This document shows, piece after piece, positions 45,454-53,510 of a stretch of 64,000 bases of DNA. Both the position numbers and the translations under genes were made by a program. The stretch's first letter is position 1. Each line of letters starts with the position of its first letter. Under the pieces are notes generated by a model. It searched no databases. It was given only the letters and a program-made list of their open reading frames with translations, and was not told where the DNA came from. Origin of the DNA: Chromobacterium amazonense (lineage in GTDB: Bacteria > Pseudomonadota > Gammaproteobacteria > Burkholderiales > Chromobacteriaceae); NCBI RefSeq assembly GCF_001855565.1, contig NZ_MKCR01000026.1, forward strand, positions 1 through 64,000, in the 5' to 3' direction.

Positions 45454-45471
45454 TCCCTCTTTCTCCGCCAG
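45454..45471. repeat. attR of genomic island
   Basis: Exact 18-bp copy of the tRNA-Ser 3' end (attL at 39990-40007), 5 bp before tRNA-Arg. Confidence 0.85.
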
Positions 45472-45476
45472 ATAAC

Positions 45477-45553
45477 GCACCCGTAGCTCAGTTGGATAGA
45501 GTATCTGGCTACGAACCAGAGGGTCGGGCGTTCGAATCGCTCCGGGTGCGCCA
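45477..45553 (+). tRNA. tRNA-Arg(ACG)
   Basis: 77 nt with CCA. Acceptor GCACCCG/CGGGTGC, D arm with AGCTCAGTTGGATAGAG, anticodon loop CTACGAA (ACG), T loop CGTTCGAATCG. Confidence 0.95.
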
Positions 45554-45556
45554 GCT

Positions 45557-45631
45557 GTCCCTATAGTTTAGCGGTTAGAACACCGCCCTTTCACGGCGGT
45601 AGCCGGGGTTCGATTCCCCGTGGGGACGCCA
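45557..45631 (+). tRNA. tRNA-Glu(UUC)
   Basis: 75 nt with CCA. Acceptor GTCCCTA/TGGGGAC, anticodon loop CTTTCAC (TTC), T arm CGGGGTTCGATTCCCCG. It is 3 nt after tRNA-Arg. Confidence 0.95.
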
Positions 45632-45638
45632 GGATTCA

Positions 45639-45674
45639 AAAAAAGCCCAGCATTGTAAAATGCTGGGCTTTTTT
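45639..45674. terminator. Terminator after tRNA-Glu
   Basis: Sixteen-bp stem AAAAAAGCCCAGCATT/AATGCTGGGCTTTTTT with a 4-nt loop; nearly identical to that at 56003-56038. Confidence 0.92.
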
Positions 45675-45768
45675 GCGTGTGCGCCATCGGCAATCGATTT
45701 GCGGTTTTCCGCATGCCAACAAAAACGGGATGCCGCTAGGCATCCCGTTTCCTCACCATATCCATTCT

Positions 45769-48507
45769 TTAAAACTTGTGATTCAGTTCAAGCCAGGCTT
45801 GTCGGCCGTAAGGCGTGTAGCTGCCCACCGGGTAGTAAGGCCAACCGCCGGTGTAGTCCTTCTTCACAAAGTCCTGCAGATTGTTGACGATCAGTCCGAC
45901 CGAGGTTTTCTTGTTCAACTGATAGGTGACGCTCAGGTTGGCCAGCACGGTGGGTGTCAGGTAGCCGGTGCCCGCGCCGTTGGGAATCTTGCCATAGCGC
46001 GTCAGCTGCAGCGTGCTGGACCAGTCGCCGATGTTCCAGTCGGTGGTCAGGCTGAGCTTGTCCGGCCAGTCGGTGTTGGTCAAGTCGGCAAGCTCGTCCT
46101 GCACCGGATCGTTGGCAAACTGCTGGTAGGTATGCGTCAGTACCTTGGTATAAGTCGCTTTGAACAGGAAGTCGCCGAGTTTTGCCGTGCGCAAACGGTA
46201 CTTGCCGCTGAGGTCGATGCCGCTGGTGCGCTCGCTGGCGGCATTGATCGGATTGACCACGATGGTGTTGATGGCGCCCGGATCCACCAGCGCATTGGCC
46301 GGATTGCGCTGTACGCGATTGAGCGCGTCTTGGCATGCCGATGAATGGATGTCTAGATTTCCGCCGCGGCATGCGGCTTCGTCGCGCAGCAGCTTGTCGG
46401 CGCTCAGCGTGGTTACCAGATCGTTGATGGTGATGTTCCAGTAATCCAGCGACAGGTCGGCGTCCTTGCTTGGCGACCAGACGAAGCCGAGTCCATAGGA
46501 CTTGCCGTTTTCCGGCTTCAGGCTGGGGTTGCCGTTGCTGATGTAGTTGGAGCCCGGCGACATGCCGGCATACTGGCAATTGGCGAGCGGCTGGCCGGAT
46601 TGGGCGCAGCGCCAGTAGTCGGTGGTGGAGGAGTAGTAGCCGCGGGTTTGGGTCTGGAACAGATAGCTCATGTCCGGCGCGCGGAAGCTGGTGGCATAGT
46701 TGCCGCGCAGCCGCAGACTACTGGCGGGGCGGTATTCCAACCCGGCGCCGTAGGTGAACTTCCCTTCGCTGTTGCCTGTGATCTCATAGCGGTCATAGCG
46801 GCCGGACAGTGTGAGGTTGACCGGTTTGGCCAGCGGCAGCAGCAGCTCGGCCCCAAGCGCCTGGCGCGAGCGGGAGCCGCTGGCATTGATGGCGGGCGAG
46901 GCGTTGTAGAACACGCCTTGGTTCAGTCTTTGGTCCGGCTCGTTGCTGAAACCCTGGCTGCCCCATTCCAGCAGGCCGGCCAGCTTGGCCGGACCGGCCG
47001 GCAGCTGGAAGGCCTCGCCGCTGGCGCTGAGGCTCAACACCTGCAGCCAGGATTTATTGTGGCTGACGCTGTTGTCTATCAGGCTGGAGGCCTGGGTCGG
47101 CGTCAGCGGCTGGTAGAAACGGCCGAGGTTGGGCGCGTAAATCGGCGCGCCCTTGTTGTCGGTGCCGAGTTGCGGCCCCAGGAAATAGCTGTTCACGCTG
47201 CTCAACAACATGGGTGTGGTGGTCTGGCTGGTGTAGAGCGAGGCGTTGTAGGCCGCTTCGTAATTCCAGCTACCAATCAGATCGCCGCGCACGCCCAGGG
47301 TCAGGTTGGCGGCCAGATCATCCCACTTGCGGTTGTAATTGCTGGCGCCGCCCAGTTCCTCCGGCGCGAAGCGTTTGGCCCAGCTTTCATAATTGCCGGT
47401 GTTCTGGTTCAGGAAATAATTGCCCTGGCCGGCCGCCGCCGTCCAGCTCGGGCCGCGGGTGTTGTTCTCGGTGCGCTTGAAGCCGAGCATGGCGTCGCTA
47501 AAGAATTCGGCGTGCGGATTGAGCAGATAGTTGGCGCTGAAGAAGCCGTTCTGTGTGGCTTGGCCGGTCTGGATCGTCCAGTAGGACGGCCTCAGCAGGC
47601 CGCTGGCGCAATAGCCTTTTTGGGCATTGCCTACGGTTTGCACGCTGCCTGCGAACAGGCCGGCGAAGTTGCCGCAGGCGCTGCCCGAGTCCAGATAGCG
47701 CCCGCCGGCGATGCGCCGCGCCAGGATGGGAGCCGGCGCCTCGCCCAGCGCGGTGGCGTCCGACATGAAGCCGCGCTGGCGCGACCAGATCGGGTTGCGC
47801 TGGCTCAGTTCCAGGCCGTAAATCACGTTCAGTTGGTCCCAGCTTTTGCCGCCGGTCAGTTGCAGGCGGGCATTCTCGCCGCCGTGATGTTCGGCCCCGC
47901 CGACTTTGAGGTTGAGATTGACGCCATCGAGGTGCTTTTTCAGGATGATGTTGACCACGCCGGCGATGGCGTCCGAGCCGTAGATGGCCGAGGCGCCGCC
48001 GTTGAGGATTTCGATGCGGTCGATCAGCACCGACGGGATGTCCGCCAGGTTGACGAAGTTGACCTGGCCTTGGTAAGCGGTGGGGTAGTCGGCCATGCGG
48101 CGGCCGTTGATCAGCGTCAGCGTATGGTTGGGGCCGAGCCCGCGCAGGCTGATCGCGTTGGCGGCCGGGGTGAAGGTAGTGCCGAAGTCCGCGCCCTGGG
48201 TGAAGCCGGTGTTCTGCGTCAGATTGTTCAGCGCGTCGTAGACATTGGTGTAACCCTGTTTTTCGATGTCGGCGCCAGTGATGACGGTGACGCTGGTTGG
48301 TCCTTCCTTGGCCGAGCGCGCGATGCGCGACCCGGTGACGGTGATTTTGTCCAGCGCGTCGGGCTGGGAATCGTCTGCATGCGCCAAGCCGGTGTAAGAC
48401 AGCAGGGCTGCTGCAATGACAGTAAAATGAAAATTAAACTGTGTTTTCACGGAATCAAACCAGGCTTGGCTGGTCCTATGCAAATTTCGGAAAACACAAT
48501 TTATCAT
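45769..48507 (-). CDS. TonB-dependent outer-membrane receptor
   Basis: Up to 912 residues. The plug domain shows DALDKITVTGSRI (TonB-box region), VTVITGADIEKQGYTNVYDALNNL, ISLRGLGPNHTLTLINGRRM and IEILNGGASAIYGSDAIAGVVNIILK. A long barrel follows with a C-terminal Phe (WLELNHKF). The layout is of the type with no recognised siderophore signature. The ATG at 48507 gives an unusually long pre-signal region; a GTG at 48450 would give VKTQFNFHFTVIAAALLSYT as a normal signal peptide. It lies downstream of the sensor kinase on the same strand. Substrate unknown. Confidence 0.92.
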   Translation of the reverse strand: MINCVFRNLHRTSQAWFDSVKTQFNFHFTVIAAALLSYTGLAHADDSQPDALDKITVTGSRIARSAKEGPTSVTVITGADIEKQGYTNVYDALNNLTQNTGFTQGADFGTTFTPAANAISLRGLGPNHTLTLINGRRMADYPTAYQGQVNFVNLADIPSVLIDRIEILNGGASAIYGSDAIAGVVNIILKKHLDGVNLNLKVGGAEHHGGENARLQLTGGKSWDQLNVIYGLELSQRNPIWSRQRGFMSDATALGEAPAPILARRIAGGRYLDSGSACGNFAGLFAGSVQTVGNAQKGYCASGLLRPSYWTIQTGQATQNGFFSANYLLNPHAEFFSDAMLGFKRTENNTRGPSWTAAAGQGNYFLNQNTGNYESWAKRFAPEELGGASNYNRKWDDLAANLTLGVRGDLIGSWNYEAAYNASLYTSQTTTPMLLSSVNSYFLGPQLGTDNKGAPIYAPNLGRFYQPLTPTQASSLIDNSVSHNKSWLQVLSLSASGEAFQLPAGPAKLAGLLEWGSQGFSNEPDQRLNQGVFYNASPAINASGSRSRQALGAELLLPLAKPVNLTLSGRYDRYEITGNSEGKFTYGAGLEYRPASSLRLRGNYATSFRAPDMSYLFQTQTRGYYSSTTDYWRCAQSGQPLANCQYAGMSPGSNYISNGNPSLKPENGKSYGLGFVWSPSKDADLSLDYWNITINDLVTTLSADKLLRDEAACRGGNLDIHSSACQDALNRVQRNPANALVDPGAINTIVVNPINAASERTSGIDLSGKYRLRTAKLGDFLFKATYTKVLTHTYQQFANDPVQDELADLTNTDWPDKLSLTTDWNIGDWSSTLQLTRYGKIPNGAGTGYLTPTVLANLSVTYQLNKKTSVGLIVNNLQDFVKKDYTGGWPYYPVGSYTPYGRQAWLELNHKF

Positions 48508-48571
48508 TTTGTCATTTTTGTTAAGCCAAGAAAAATTGCAAAACTAATGACTTAGGAATATATCGCTTAGT

Positions 48572-49777
48572 TCAGAAGATCAGGATCAGCCGCGCGCCGC
48601 CGCCCAGGCTGCGCGCATAGCGCACGGTGCCGCCGTTGTTGTTGACCAGCTGGCGCACTAGCGCCAGGCCGATGCCGCGGCCTTTGGCCTTGGTTGAGTA
48701 AAACGGCGTGAAGATTTGCTCTATCTTGTCCTCCGCCACGCCGGGACCGTTGTCGCTGACTTCCAGCTTCAGGCGGCCGCCGCGTCCCAGGCTGGCGCTG
48801 ACAGTCAGTCTGGCCTCGGCCAGGTGGGAGGTGGCCTCGTAAGCGTTCTTGATCAGGTTGATCAAGGCCTGCTCCAGCTGCCCGCCGTCGGCCTTCAACT
48901 CCATGGCTGCCGATTCCATCTGAAAGACGGCCTGGCCGCCGCGGGCGCGCCAGGCGGGCGCGATCAGCGCCTGCAGGCGTTCGAACAATTCGGCTATGTC
49001 GATGATCTCCGGCGTGGGCGTCGGCACGGCGGATAGGCTGCGATAGCTGGTGACGAAATCGGCCAGGCTGTCGGCGCGGCGGCTGATGGCGGAGAAGGCC
49101 AGCTCCAGTTCCTGGCGCAGATCGTCGGGCAGCGCCGGCGTGTCTTCCAGCATGCCGGCGGCGCTGCGCGAGAGCGAGGCCACCGGCGTCAGCGAATTCA
49201 TGATCTCATGCGTCAGCACATGCACCAGTTGCTGCCAGGCGCGCAGCGTTTCCGCCTCCAGTTCGCTTTCCAGCGGCAGCACCGCCAGCAGCCTTTCGGG
49301 GCGGCCTGCTATCACCAGGCTGCTGGCTGAGGCCAGCGCCCGCTCCACGCCGCGCTCGGTTTCAAAGCGTATCCAGCGGCGGTCGCTGCTTTGCGCCTGC
49401 AGCGCCTGATACAAGGCAGCTGGATCGCGGCTGTTGCCGGGCGCGGTCAATTTGCGGGCGCGGGCGTTCAGCGGTTCGACATGGTCGGCGCTGAGCCGGA
49501 ACAGTGCCACCGGCGCGTGCTCCAGGCGGATTTCCGGCGGATGGACGGCCAGCGCGGATGGCCCGGCGGGTTCCGGTTCGGCAGCCGCCTGGACCGACAG
49601 CTTGCCGAGCAAGGCGCTGCTGCGCCATTGCCAGGCGGCCAGCAGCAGCGCGGCCAGCAGGCAGAGCACCAGCGCGCGCGGGGCATCGCGGCATGCCATG
49701 GCCGTGGCGGCGATGGCGGCCAGGCCGGCGCTTTGCGACAGGATCAGGCCGCGCAGGCGCTCAAGCTTGAAGGCCAT
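48572..49777 (-). CDS. Sensor histidine kinase (NtrY-like)
   Basis: 401 residues. One or two N-terminal hydrophobic segments (about 12-50), a PAS-like region (APVALFRLSADHVEPLN), then the phosphoacceptor H190 in THEIMNSLTPVASLSR, and an HATPase with ALINLIKNAYEATS, DNGPGV and STKAKGRGIGLALVR. Domain order and the HExxNSLTP H-box fit NtrY-type kinases. Overlaps the regulator gene by 17 nt, so they form a pair. No large periplasmic sensor domain is seen, so the signal may be membrane-associated. Confidence 0.92.
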   Translation of the reverse strand: MAFKLERLRGLILSQSAGLAAIAATAMACRDAPRALVLCLLAALLLAAWQWRSSALLGKLSVQAAAEPEPAGPSALAVHPPEIRLEHAPVALFRLSADHVEPLNARARKLTAPGNSRDPAALYQALQAQSSDRRWIRFETERGVERALASASSLVIAGRPERLLAVLPLESELEAETLRAWQQLVHVLTHEIMNSLTPVASLSRSAAGMLEDTPALPDDLRQELELAFSAISRRADSLADFVTSYRSLSAVPTPTPEIIDIAELFERLQALIAPAWRARGGQAVFQMESAAMELKADGGQLEQALINLIKNAYEATSHLAEARLTVSASLGRGGRLKLEVSDNGPGVAEDKIEQIFTPFYSTKAKGRGIGLALVRQLVNNNGGTVRYARSLGGGARLILIF

Positions 49778-51104
49778 GTTTATCCATCCTGCGATACAGC
49801 GCGGCGCGCGACAGGCCCAATAGTTTGGCGGCGCGACTGATGTTGCCGGCGGATTGCTCCAGCGCCTGGCGTATGGTCTGCCTTTCCTGTTCCTCCAATT
49901 TCAGCCCGCAGGCAGGGGACGCCATAGCCGTCTCCATCGCCGGGATGCCGGCCAAGTCGAAATCCGCCGCCTGGTAACGCTCGCCCTGGGCCAGAATGAC
50001 CGCGCGTTCGCAGGCGTGGCGCAGGGCCCGCACATTGCCCGGCCAGTCATGCGCCTGCAAGCCTTGCTGCGCGGCTTCGGACAGCTCGCGCAAGGGCTTG
50101 CGGTATTGCTCGGCGTAATGGCGCAGGTAGTGGCGCGCCAGCAGCGGGATATCCTCGCGCCGTTCGCGCAGCGGCGGCACGCGCAGCACGATGGTATTGA
50201 GGCGGAACAGCAGGTCGCGGCGGAAACATTGCGGATCATGCAGCTGGATTTCCGGCAGATTGGTGGCGCTGAGCACCCGCACGTCCAGCGCTTCCGGCCG
50301 GTCCGCGCCCAAGGGCGTGATCTGGCGGCGCTCCAGCGCGGTCAGCAGCCTGGCCTGGTTGGCCAAGGGCAGATTGCCTATCTCGTCCAGAAACAGCGTG
50401 CCGCCAGCCGCGCTCTGGAAGCGGCCCGCGCGGTCGGCCCGGGCGTCGGTGAACGCGCCTTTGCGGTGGCCGAACAGTTCGCTGTCGAAGGTCGATTCCG
50501 GCACCGCGCCCATGTCCACGCTTTGGAAGGGGCCGTGACGCCGCTGCGAGGCGCGATGGATCGCCCGCGCCACCAGTTCCTTGCCGACGCCGTTCTCGCC
50601 CAGAATCAGCACATTGGCATCGGTAGGCGCCACGCTGGCGATCAGCGCGCGCAAAGTCCGCATCGCCGGCGCTTGGCCCAGCAGTTCGTCGTCCGCCGCG
50701 TGGTTGGACGGTGACGCGGTTTGCAATGCGCGCAGCGCGCTGGCCACCGTCTGCAGCAGCTTGTCGTTTTGCCAGGGCTTGGTGATGAAATCGCTGGCGC
50801 CCTGTTTGAGCGCCGCTACCGCCAGCGGCACGTCGGCATAGGCGGTCAGGGCGAAGACCTGAGGCAGCCGCGGCAGCGCGCGCAGCCTGGCCAACATGGC
50901 CAAGCCTTCCGTGCCGTCTATCGCGCCGGGGGAGTAGTTCAGATCCAGCAGCACGATATCGGCTTGACGCTGGCGTTGCCAGGCGTCGAACAGTTGCGGA
51001 TGCGGCAGGTGGACGAAGTCGGCATCGAGTTTGCGCAGCAGCATGCGCGCGGCCAGCGCGACGTCTTCGTCGTCTTCTATCAGCAAGATCACGGGGCGGC
51101 TCAT
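49761..51104 (-). CDS. Sigma54-dependent response regulator (NtrC family, GAFTDA variant)
   Basis: 447 residues. Receiver (phosphoacceptor D54), AAA+ domain with Walker A GENGVGKE (169-176), Walker B LFLDEIG (237-243) and a Fis-type helix-turn-helix (GNISRAAKLLGLSRAALYRR) at the end. The L1 loop reads GAFTDA (216-221) rather than the canonical GAFTGA that contacts sigma54. Divergent from the exporter operon, whose upstream region has a sigma54 promoter and three palindromes that are likely binding sites. The shared region suggests autoregulation too. Confidence 0.93.
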   Translation of the reverse strand: MSRPVILLIEDDEDVALAARMLLRKLDADFVHLPHPQLFDAWQRQRQADIVLLDLNYSPGAIDGTEGLAMLARLRALPRLPQVFALTAYADVPLAVAALKQGASDFITKPWQNDKLLQTVASALRALQTASPSNHAADDELLGQAPAMRTLRALIASVAPTDANVLILGENGVGKELVARAIHRASQRRHGPFQSVDMGAVPESTFDSELFGHRKGAFTDARADRAGRFQSAAGGTLFLDEIGNLPLANQARLLTALERRQITPLGADRPEALDVRVLSATNLPEIQLHDPQCFRRDLLFRLNTIVLRVPPLRERREDIPLLARHYLRHYAEQYRKPLRELSEAAQQGLQAHDWPGNVRALRHACERAVILAQGERYQAADFDLAGIPAMETAMASPACGLKLEEQERQTIRQALEQSAGNISRAAKLLGLSRAALYRRMDKHGLQA

Positions 51105-51172
51105 CGGCCCACCTTTTAATTAGCACAAAGTCATGATGTTGCGGCGTCGCCAGCGGCTTGGCAAGTGCGGCG

Positions 51173-51232
51173 CTGTCCGCCGGGCGGACAGTGTCCGCTA
51201 TCGGACGCCGATGGCTGTCCGGTTTCGGACAG
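51173..51232. promoter_or_regulatory. Three tandem palindromes, likely binding sites of the NtrC-type regulator
   Basis: CTGTCCG-N5-CGGACAG at 51173-51191, TGTCCG-N4-CGGACG at 51192-51207 and CTGTCCG-GTTT-CGGACAG at 51215-51232. They lie 50 to 110 bp upstream of the sigma54 promoter, the usual enhancer distance. Confidence 0.8.
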
Positions 51233-51281
51233 TTTTGGGAAGGTGAATAAATTTTCCATTCATATTCAATGATTTAAATTC

Positions 51282-51296
51282 TGGCACGGAGCTTGC
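51282..51296 (+). promoter_or_regulatory. Sigma54 promoter of the exporter operon
   Basis: TGGCAC-N5-TTGC, a complete match to the -24/-12 consensus with GG and GC 10 bp apart. The predicted start is about 51308; the first gene begins at 51331. Confidence 0.9.
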
Positions 51297-51330
51297 CGTG
51301 ACAAGGGCATAGTCGAAGCGAGGTGATGTC

Positions 51331-51519
51331 ATGAACCGCAAATTTCCCTGGATAGTGTTGGCGCTGTTTGCCGTTTTGGTCCTGATGGGCATCGTCCTGG
51401 AGGAGGCGTCGCTGTCTTTCGCCTGCCACCTGGGGGCGGGCGGCATGCGCGTGGCGGCCAATTTGGGCGTATTCAGTCTGAAACTGCAATTGTCCTGGCT
51501 GGCGGGAGGGGTGGCGTGA
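51331..51519 (+). CDS. Small membrane protein at head of the exporter operon
   Basis: 62 residues with one clear membrane helix (WIVLALFAVLVLMGIVL) and a mildly hydrophobic second half. GAGGTGA lies before the ATG. Its stop overlaps the adaptor gene start (GTGA), so it is cotranslated. No family recognised; probably an accessory subunit of the exporter or a sensor of it. Confidence 0.65.
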   Translation: MNRKFPWIVLALFAVLVLMGIVLEEASLSFACHLGAGGMRVAANLGVFSLKLQLSWLAGGVA

Positions 51520-52805
51520 GCGAGGCGCATGCGGAGGCGCCGGTCAGCGGCGCGGCCATGGATGAGGTGGTGGCGCGCAAGCGCTGGAGTCGCGGCCGGC
51601 TGGCTGGCCTGGCCGCGCTGCTGTTGGCCTTGGTTGGGGCTGCGGCCTGGTGGGCTTGGCAGCCGTCCGGATTGCGCGTGGCGGCGAGCGAGCTGCAAAT
51701 CGCCACCGTCGTCCAGGGCCGTTTCAGCGACGAAGTGATCCTGCGGGCCACGGTGCAGCCGGCGCAGTCGGTGCTGCTGGATCTGGTAGAGGGCGGCCGG
51801 GTGGATGAAGTGCTGGTTCACGATGGCGATAAGGTCAAGGCTGGCCAGGTGCTGTTGCGGCTGTCCAATCCGCAGCGCCAGCTGGAGCTATTGGCGCGCA
51901 AGTCCGACCTGGCGCAGCAGTACGCCAATCTGTCATCCACCCGCGAACAATTGGAGGCGACGCGCAGCGACTATCGCCGCCGGCTCAGCGACCTGGCCCT
52001 GAAGCTGAAGCAGCAGGAGCGCCAATACCGGCGCGATGCGGCGCTGGCGGCGCAGGGTTTTATCTCCACCGCGGCGCTGGAGGATTCGCGCGACCGGCTG
52101 CAGCAGTATCGCGAAGACTACCGCGACGAGCAGCAGAGCCAGGCGCGCGAGCTGAGCATCAAGGCGAATGCGTTGCGGCAGATGCAGCAGGCGCAGGATG
52201 AGCTGAGCCGCGGCACAAAGATGGCATCGGACAGCCTGGCGGCGTTGTCGCTGCGCGCGCCCATGGATGGCCAGCTGACCAATTTCACCGCCCAGGTCGG
52301 CAGTTCGCTGAAACCGGGCGACCGCGTGGGCCGGGTCGATGGGCTGGGCCGTTACAAGCTGACGGCGCAAGTGGACGAGTTCTATCTGGCGCGGGTGAAG
52401 CGCGGCCAGCAGGCCGCCATCGAATTGGACGGCGGCGCGACGGCGACCGCCAGAGTCGGCAATATCAATCCGCAGGTGCAGGATGGCCATTTCCAGCTTG
52501 AGCTGCTGTTCGACGCGCAGCCGGCCGGCGCGCTGAATGCGGGCCAGGGACTGGACGGCAGGCTGACGCTGGGGCAGGCGGCGTCGGGCTTGGTGTTGCC
52601 CAACGGCGCGTTCGTCAACGATACCGGCGGCACATGGGCCATGGTGCTGAATGCCGACGGCAGCCGCGCCGAGCGCCGCGCCATCCGCCTGGGCCGCCGC
52701 AGCCAGACCCAGCTGGAAGTAGTGGACGGATTGAAGGCCGGCGAGCGGGTCATCGTCTCGTCCTACGCCGCCTTCGGCAAATACGCGCAGCTGACGCTGC
52801 AATGA
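51516..52805 (+). CDS. HlyD/MacA-type periplasmic adaptor protein
   Basis: 429 residues starting at GTG. One membrane helix (about 29-47, LAGLAALLLALVGAAAWWAW), a lipoyl-like half (RVDEVLVHDGDKVKAGQVLLRL), a long helical hairpin (about 120-230), the second lipoyl half (LRAPMDGQLTNFTAQVGSSLKPG) and a beta-barrel/MP domain (ERVIVSSYAAF). It bridges the inner-membrane ABC pump and an outer-membrane channel, which is not encoded here. The GTG start overlaps the upstream stop. Confidence 0.92.
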   Translation: MSEAHAEAPVSGAAMDEVVARKRWSRGRLAGLAALLLALVGAAAWWAWQPSGLRVAASELQIATVVQGRFSDEVILRATVQPAQSVLLDLVEGGRVDEVLVHDGDKVKAGQVLLRLSNPQRQLELLARKSDLAQQYANLSSTREQLEATRSDYRRRLSDLALKLKQQERQYRRDAALAAQGFISTAALEDSRDRLQQYREDYRDEQQSQARELSIKANALRQMQQAQDELSRGTKMASDSLAALSLRAPMDGQLTNFTAQVGSSLKPGDRVGRVDGLGRYKLTAQVDEFYLARVKRGQQAAIELDGGATATARVGNINPQVQDGHFQLELLFDAQPAGALNAGQGLDGRLTLGQAASGLVLPNGAFVNDTGGTWAMVLNADGSRAERRAIRLGRRSQTQLEVVDGLKAGERVIVSSYAAFGKYAQLTLQ

Positions 52806-52822
52806 CAAGGGAGAAGAAAACA

Positions 52823-53500
52823 ATGATCAAGCTGAAGAACATCAGCAAGCTGCACATCGGCGGCGAAGTGCAAACCCGCGCGCTCAATGGCGTGGATCTG
52901 GAAATCGAGGCCGGCGAGTACGTGGCGGTGACCGGCCCGTCCGGTTGCGGCAAGTCCACGCTGCTGTCGCTGCTGGGTCTTTTGGACGTGCCCAACGGCG
53001 GCGAATACTGGTTCGACGGCCAAAACGTCGCCGGCTGGAGCGAATCTCGCCTGAATCGGCTGCGCCGCGGCCGCATCGGCTTCATTTTTCAGAGCTTCAA
53101 CCTGATCGAGGAGCTGACGGTGCGCGAAAACGTGGCGCTGGCGCTGGAGTATTCAGACGTGCCGTCGGCCGATCGCAAGCAGCGCGTGGACGCGGCGCTG
53201 GCGCGGCTGGGCGTGACGCATCGCGCCGGCCACCGTCCGTCGCAGTTGTCGGGCGGCCAGCAGCAACGGGTGGCCATCGCCCGCGCGCTGGTGTCGCGGC
53301 CGGCCTTGCTGCTGGCGGACGAACCGACCGGCAATCTGGATAGCGCCCATGGCGACGAGGTGATGAAAATGCTGCGCGAAATCAACGCCGACGGCACCAC
53401 CGTGGTGATGGTCACCCACTCGCCGTCCCACGCCGCGCTGGCCTCGCGCACCATCAATATGCTGGATGGCCGCGTAGTGGTAGATGCGACTCAGCTCTGA
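52823..53500 (+). CDS. ABC transporter ATPase (MacB/LolD-like)
   Basis: 225 residues. Walker A GPSGCGKST, Q-loop IFQSF, signature LSGGQQQR, Walker B LLLADEPTGNLD and H-loop VTHS are all present. It belongs to the LolD/MacB/FtsE subgroup that drives FtsX-type permeases. GGGAGAAG precedes the ATG. It powers the permease encoded 10 bp downstream. Confidence 0.95.
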   Translation: MIKLKNISKLHIGGEVQTRALNGVDLEIEAGEYVAVTGPSGCGKSTLLSLLGLLDVPNGGEYWFDGQNVAGWSESRLNRLRRGRIGFIFQSFNLIEELTVRENVALALEYSDVPSADRKQRVDAALARLGVTHRAGHRPSQLSGGQQQRVAIARALVSRPALLLADEPTGNLDSAHGDEVMKMLREINADGTTVVMVTHSPSHAALASRTINMLDGRVVVDATQL

Positions 53501-53510
53501 GGAAACCTCC

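Larger units (their letters stand above)
40008..45471. mobile_element. 5.46-kb integrative island in tRNA-Ser
   Basis: Bounded by 18-bp direct repeats at the tRNA 3' end (39990-40007) and at 45454-45471. A tyrosine integrase is adjacent to attL and reads inward. Cargo on the minus strand: a HEPN/AbiU2-like protein, a putative zinc-binding protein, a ParB-domain protein and a serine recombinase. Base composition between about 41,650 and 43,400 is visibly more AT-rich than the flanks. There are no structural phage genes, so it looks like a small integrative plasmid or satellite-type element. Confidence 0.85.
45475..45638 (+). repeat. Left arm of 164-bp perfect inverted repeat (tRNA-Arg-Glu)
   Basis: This segment is the exact reverse complement of 56039-56202 and comprises both tRNA genes, their 3-nt spacer and the first bases after tRNA-Glu. 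Similarity continues through the terminators to about 45674 and 56003. Confidence 0.9.

Noticed and set aside
39901-45471. Complete prophage
   Set aside because: Only recombinases and accessory genes are present; no terminase, capsid, tail or lysis genes were seen.
46600-48555. 651-codon plus-strand frame opposite the TonB receptor
   Set aside because: Composition is repetitive Ala/Gly/Val/Arg, with no family resemblance; the minus-strand receptor is clear.
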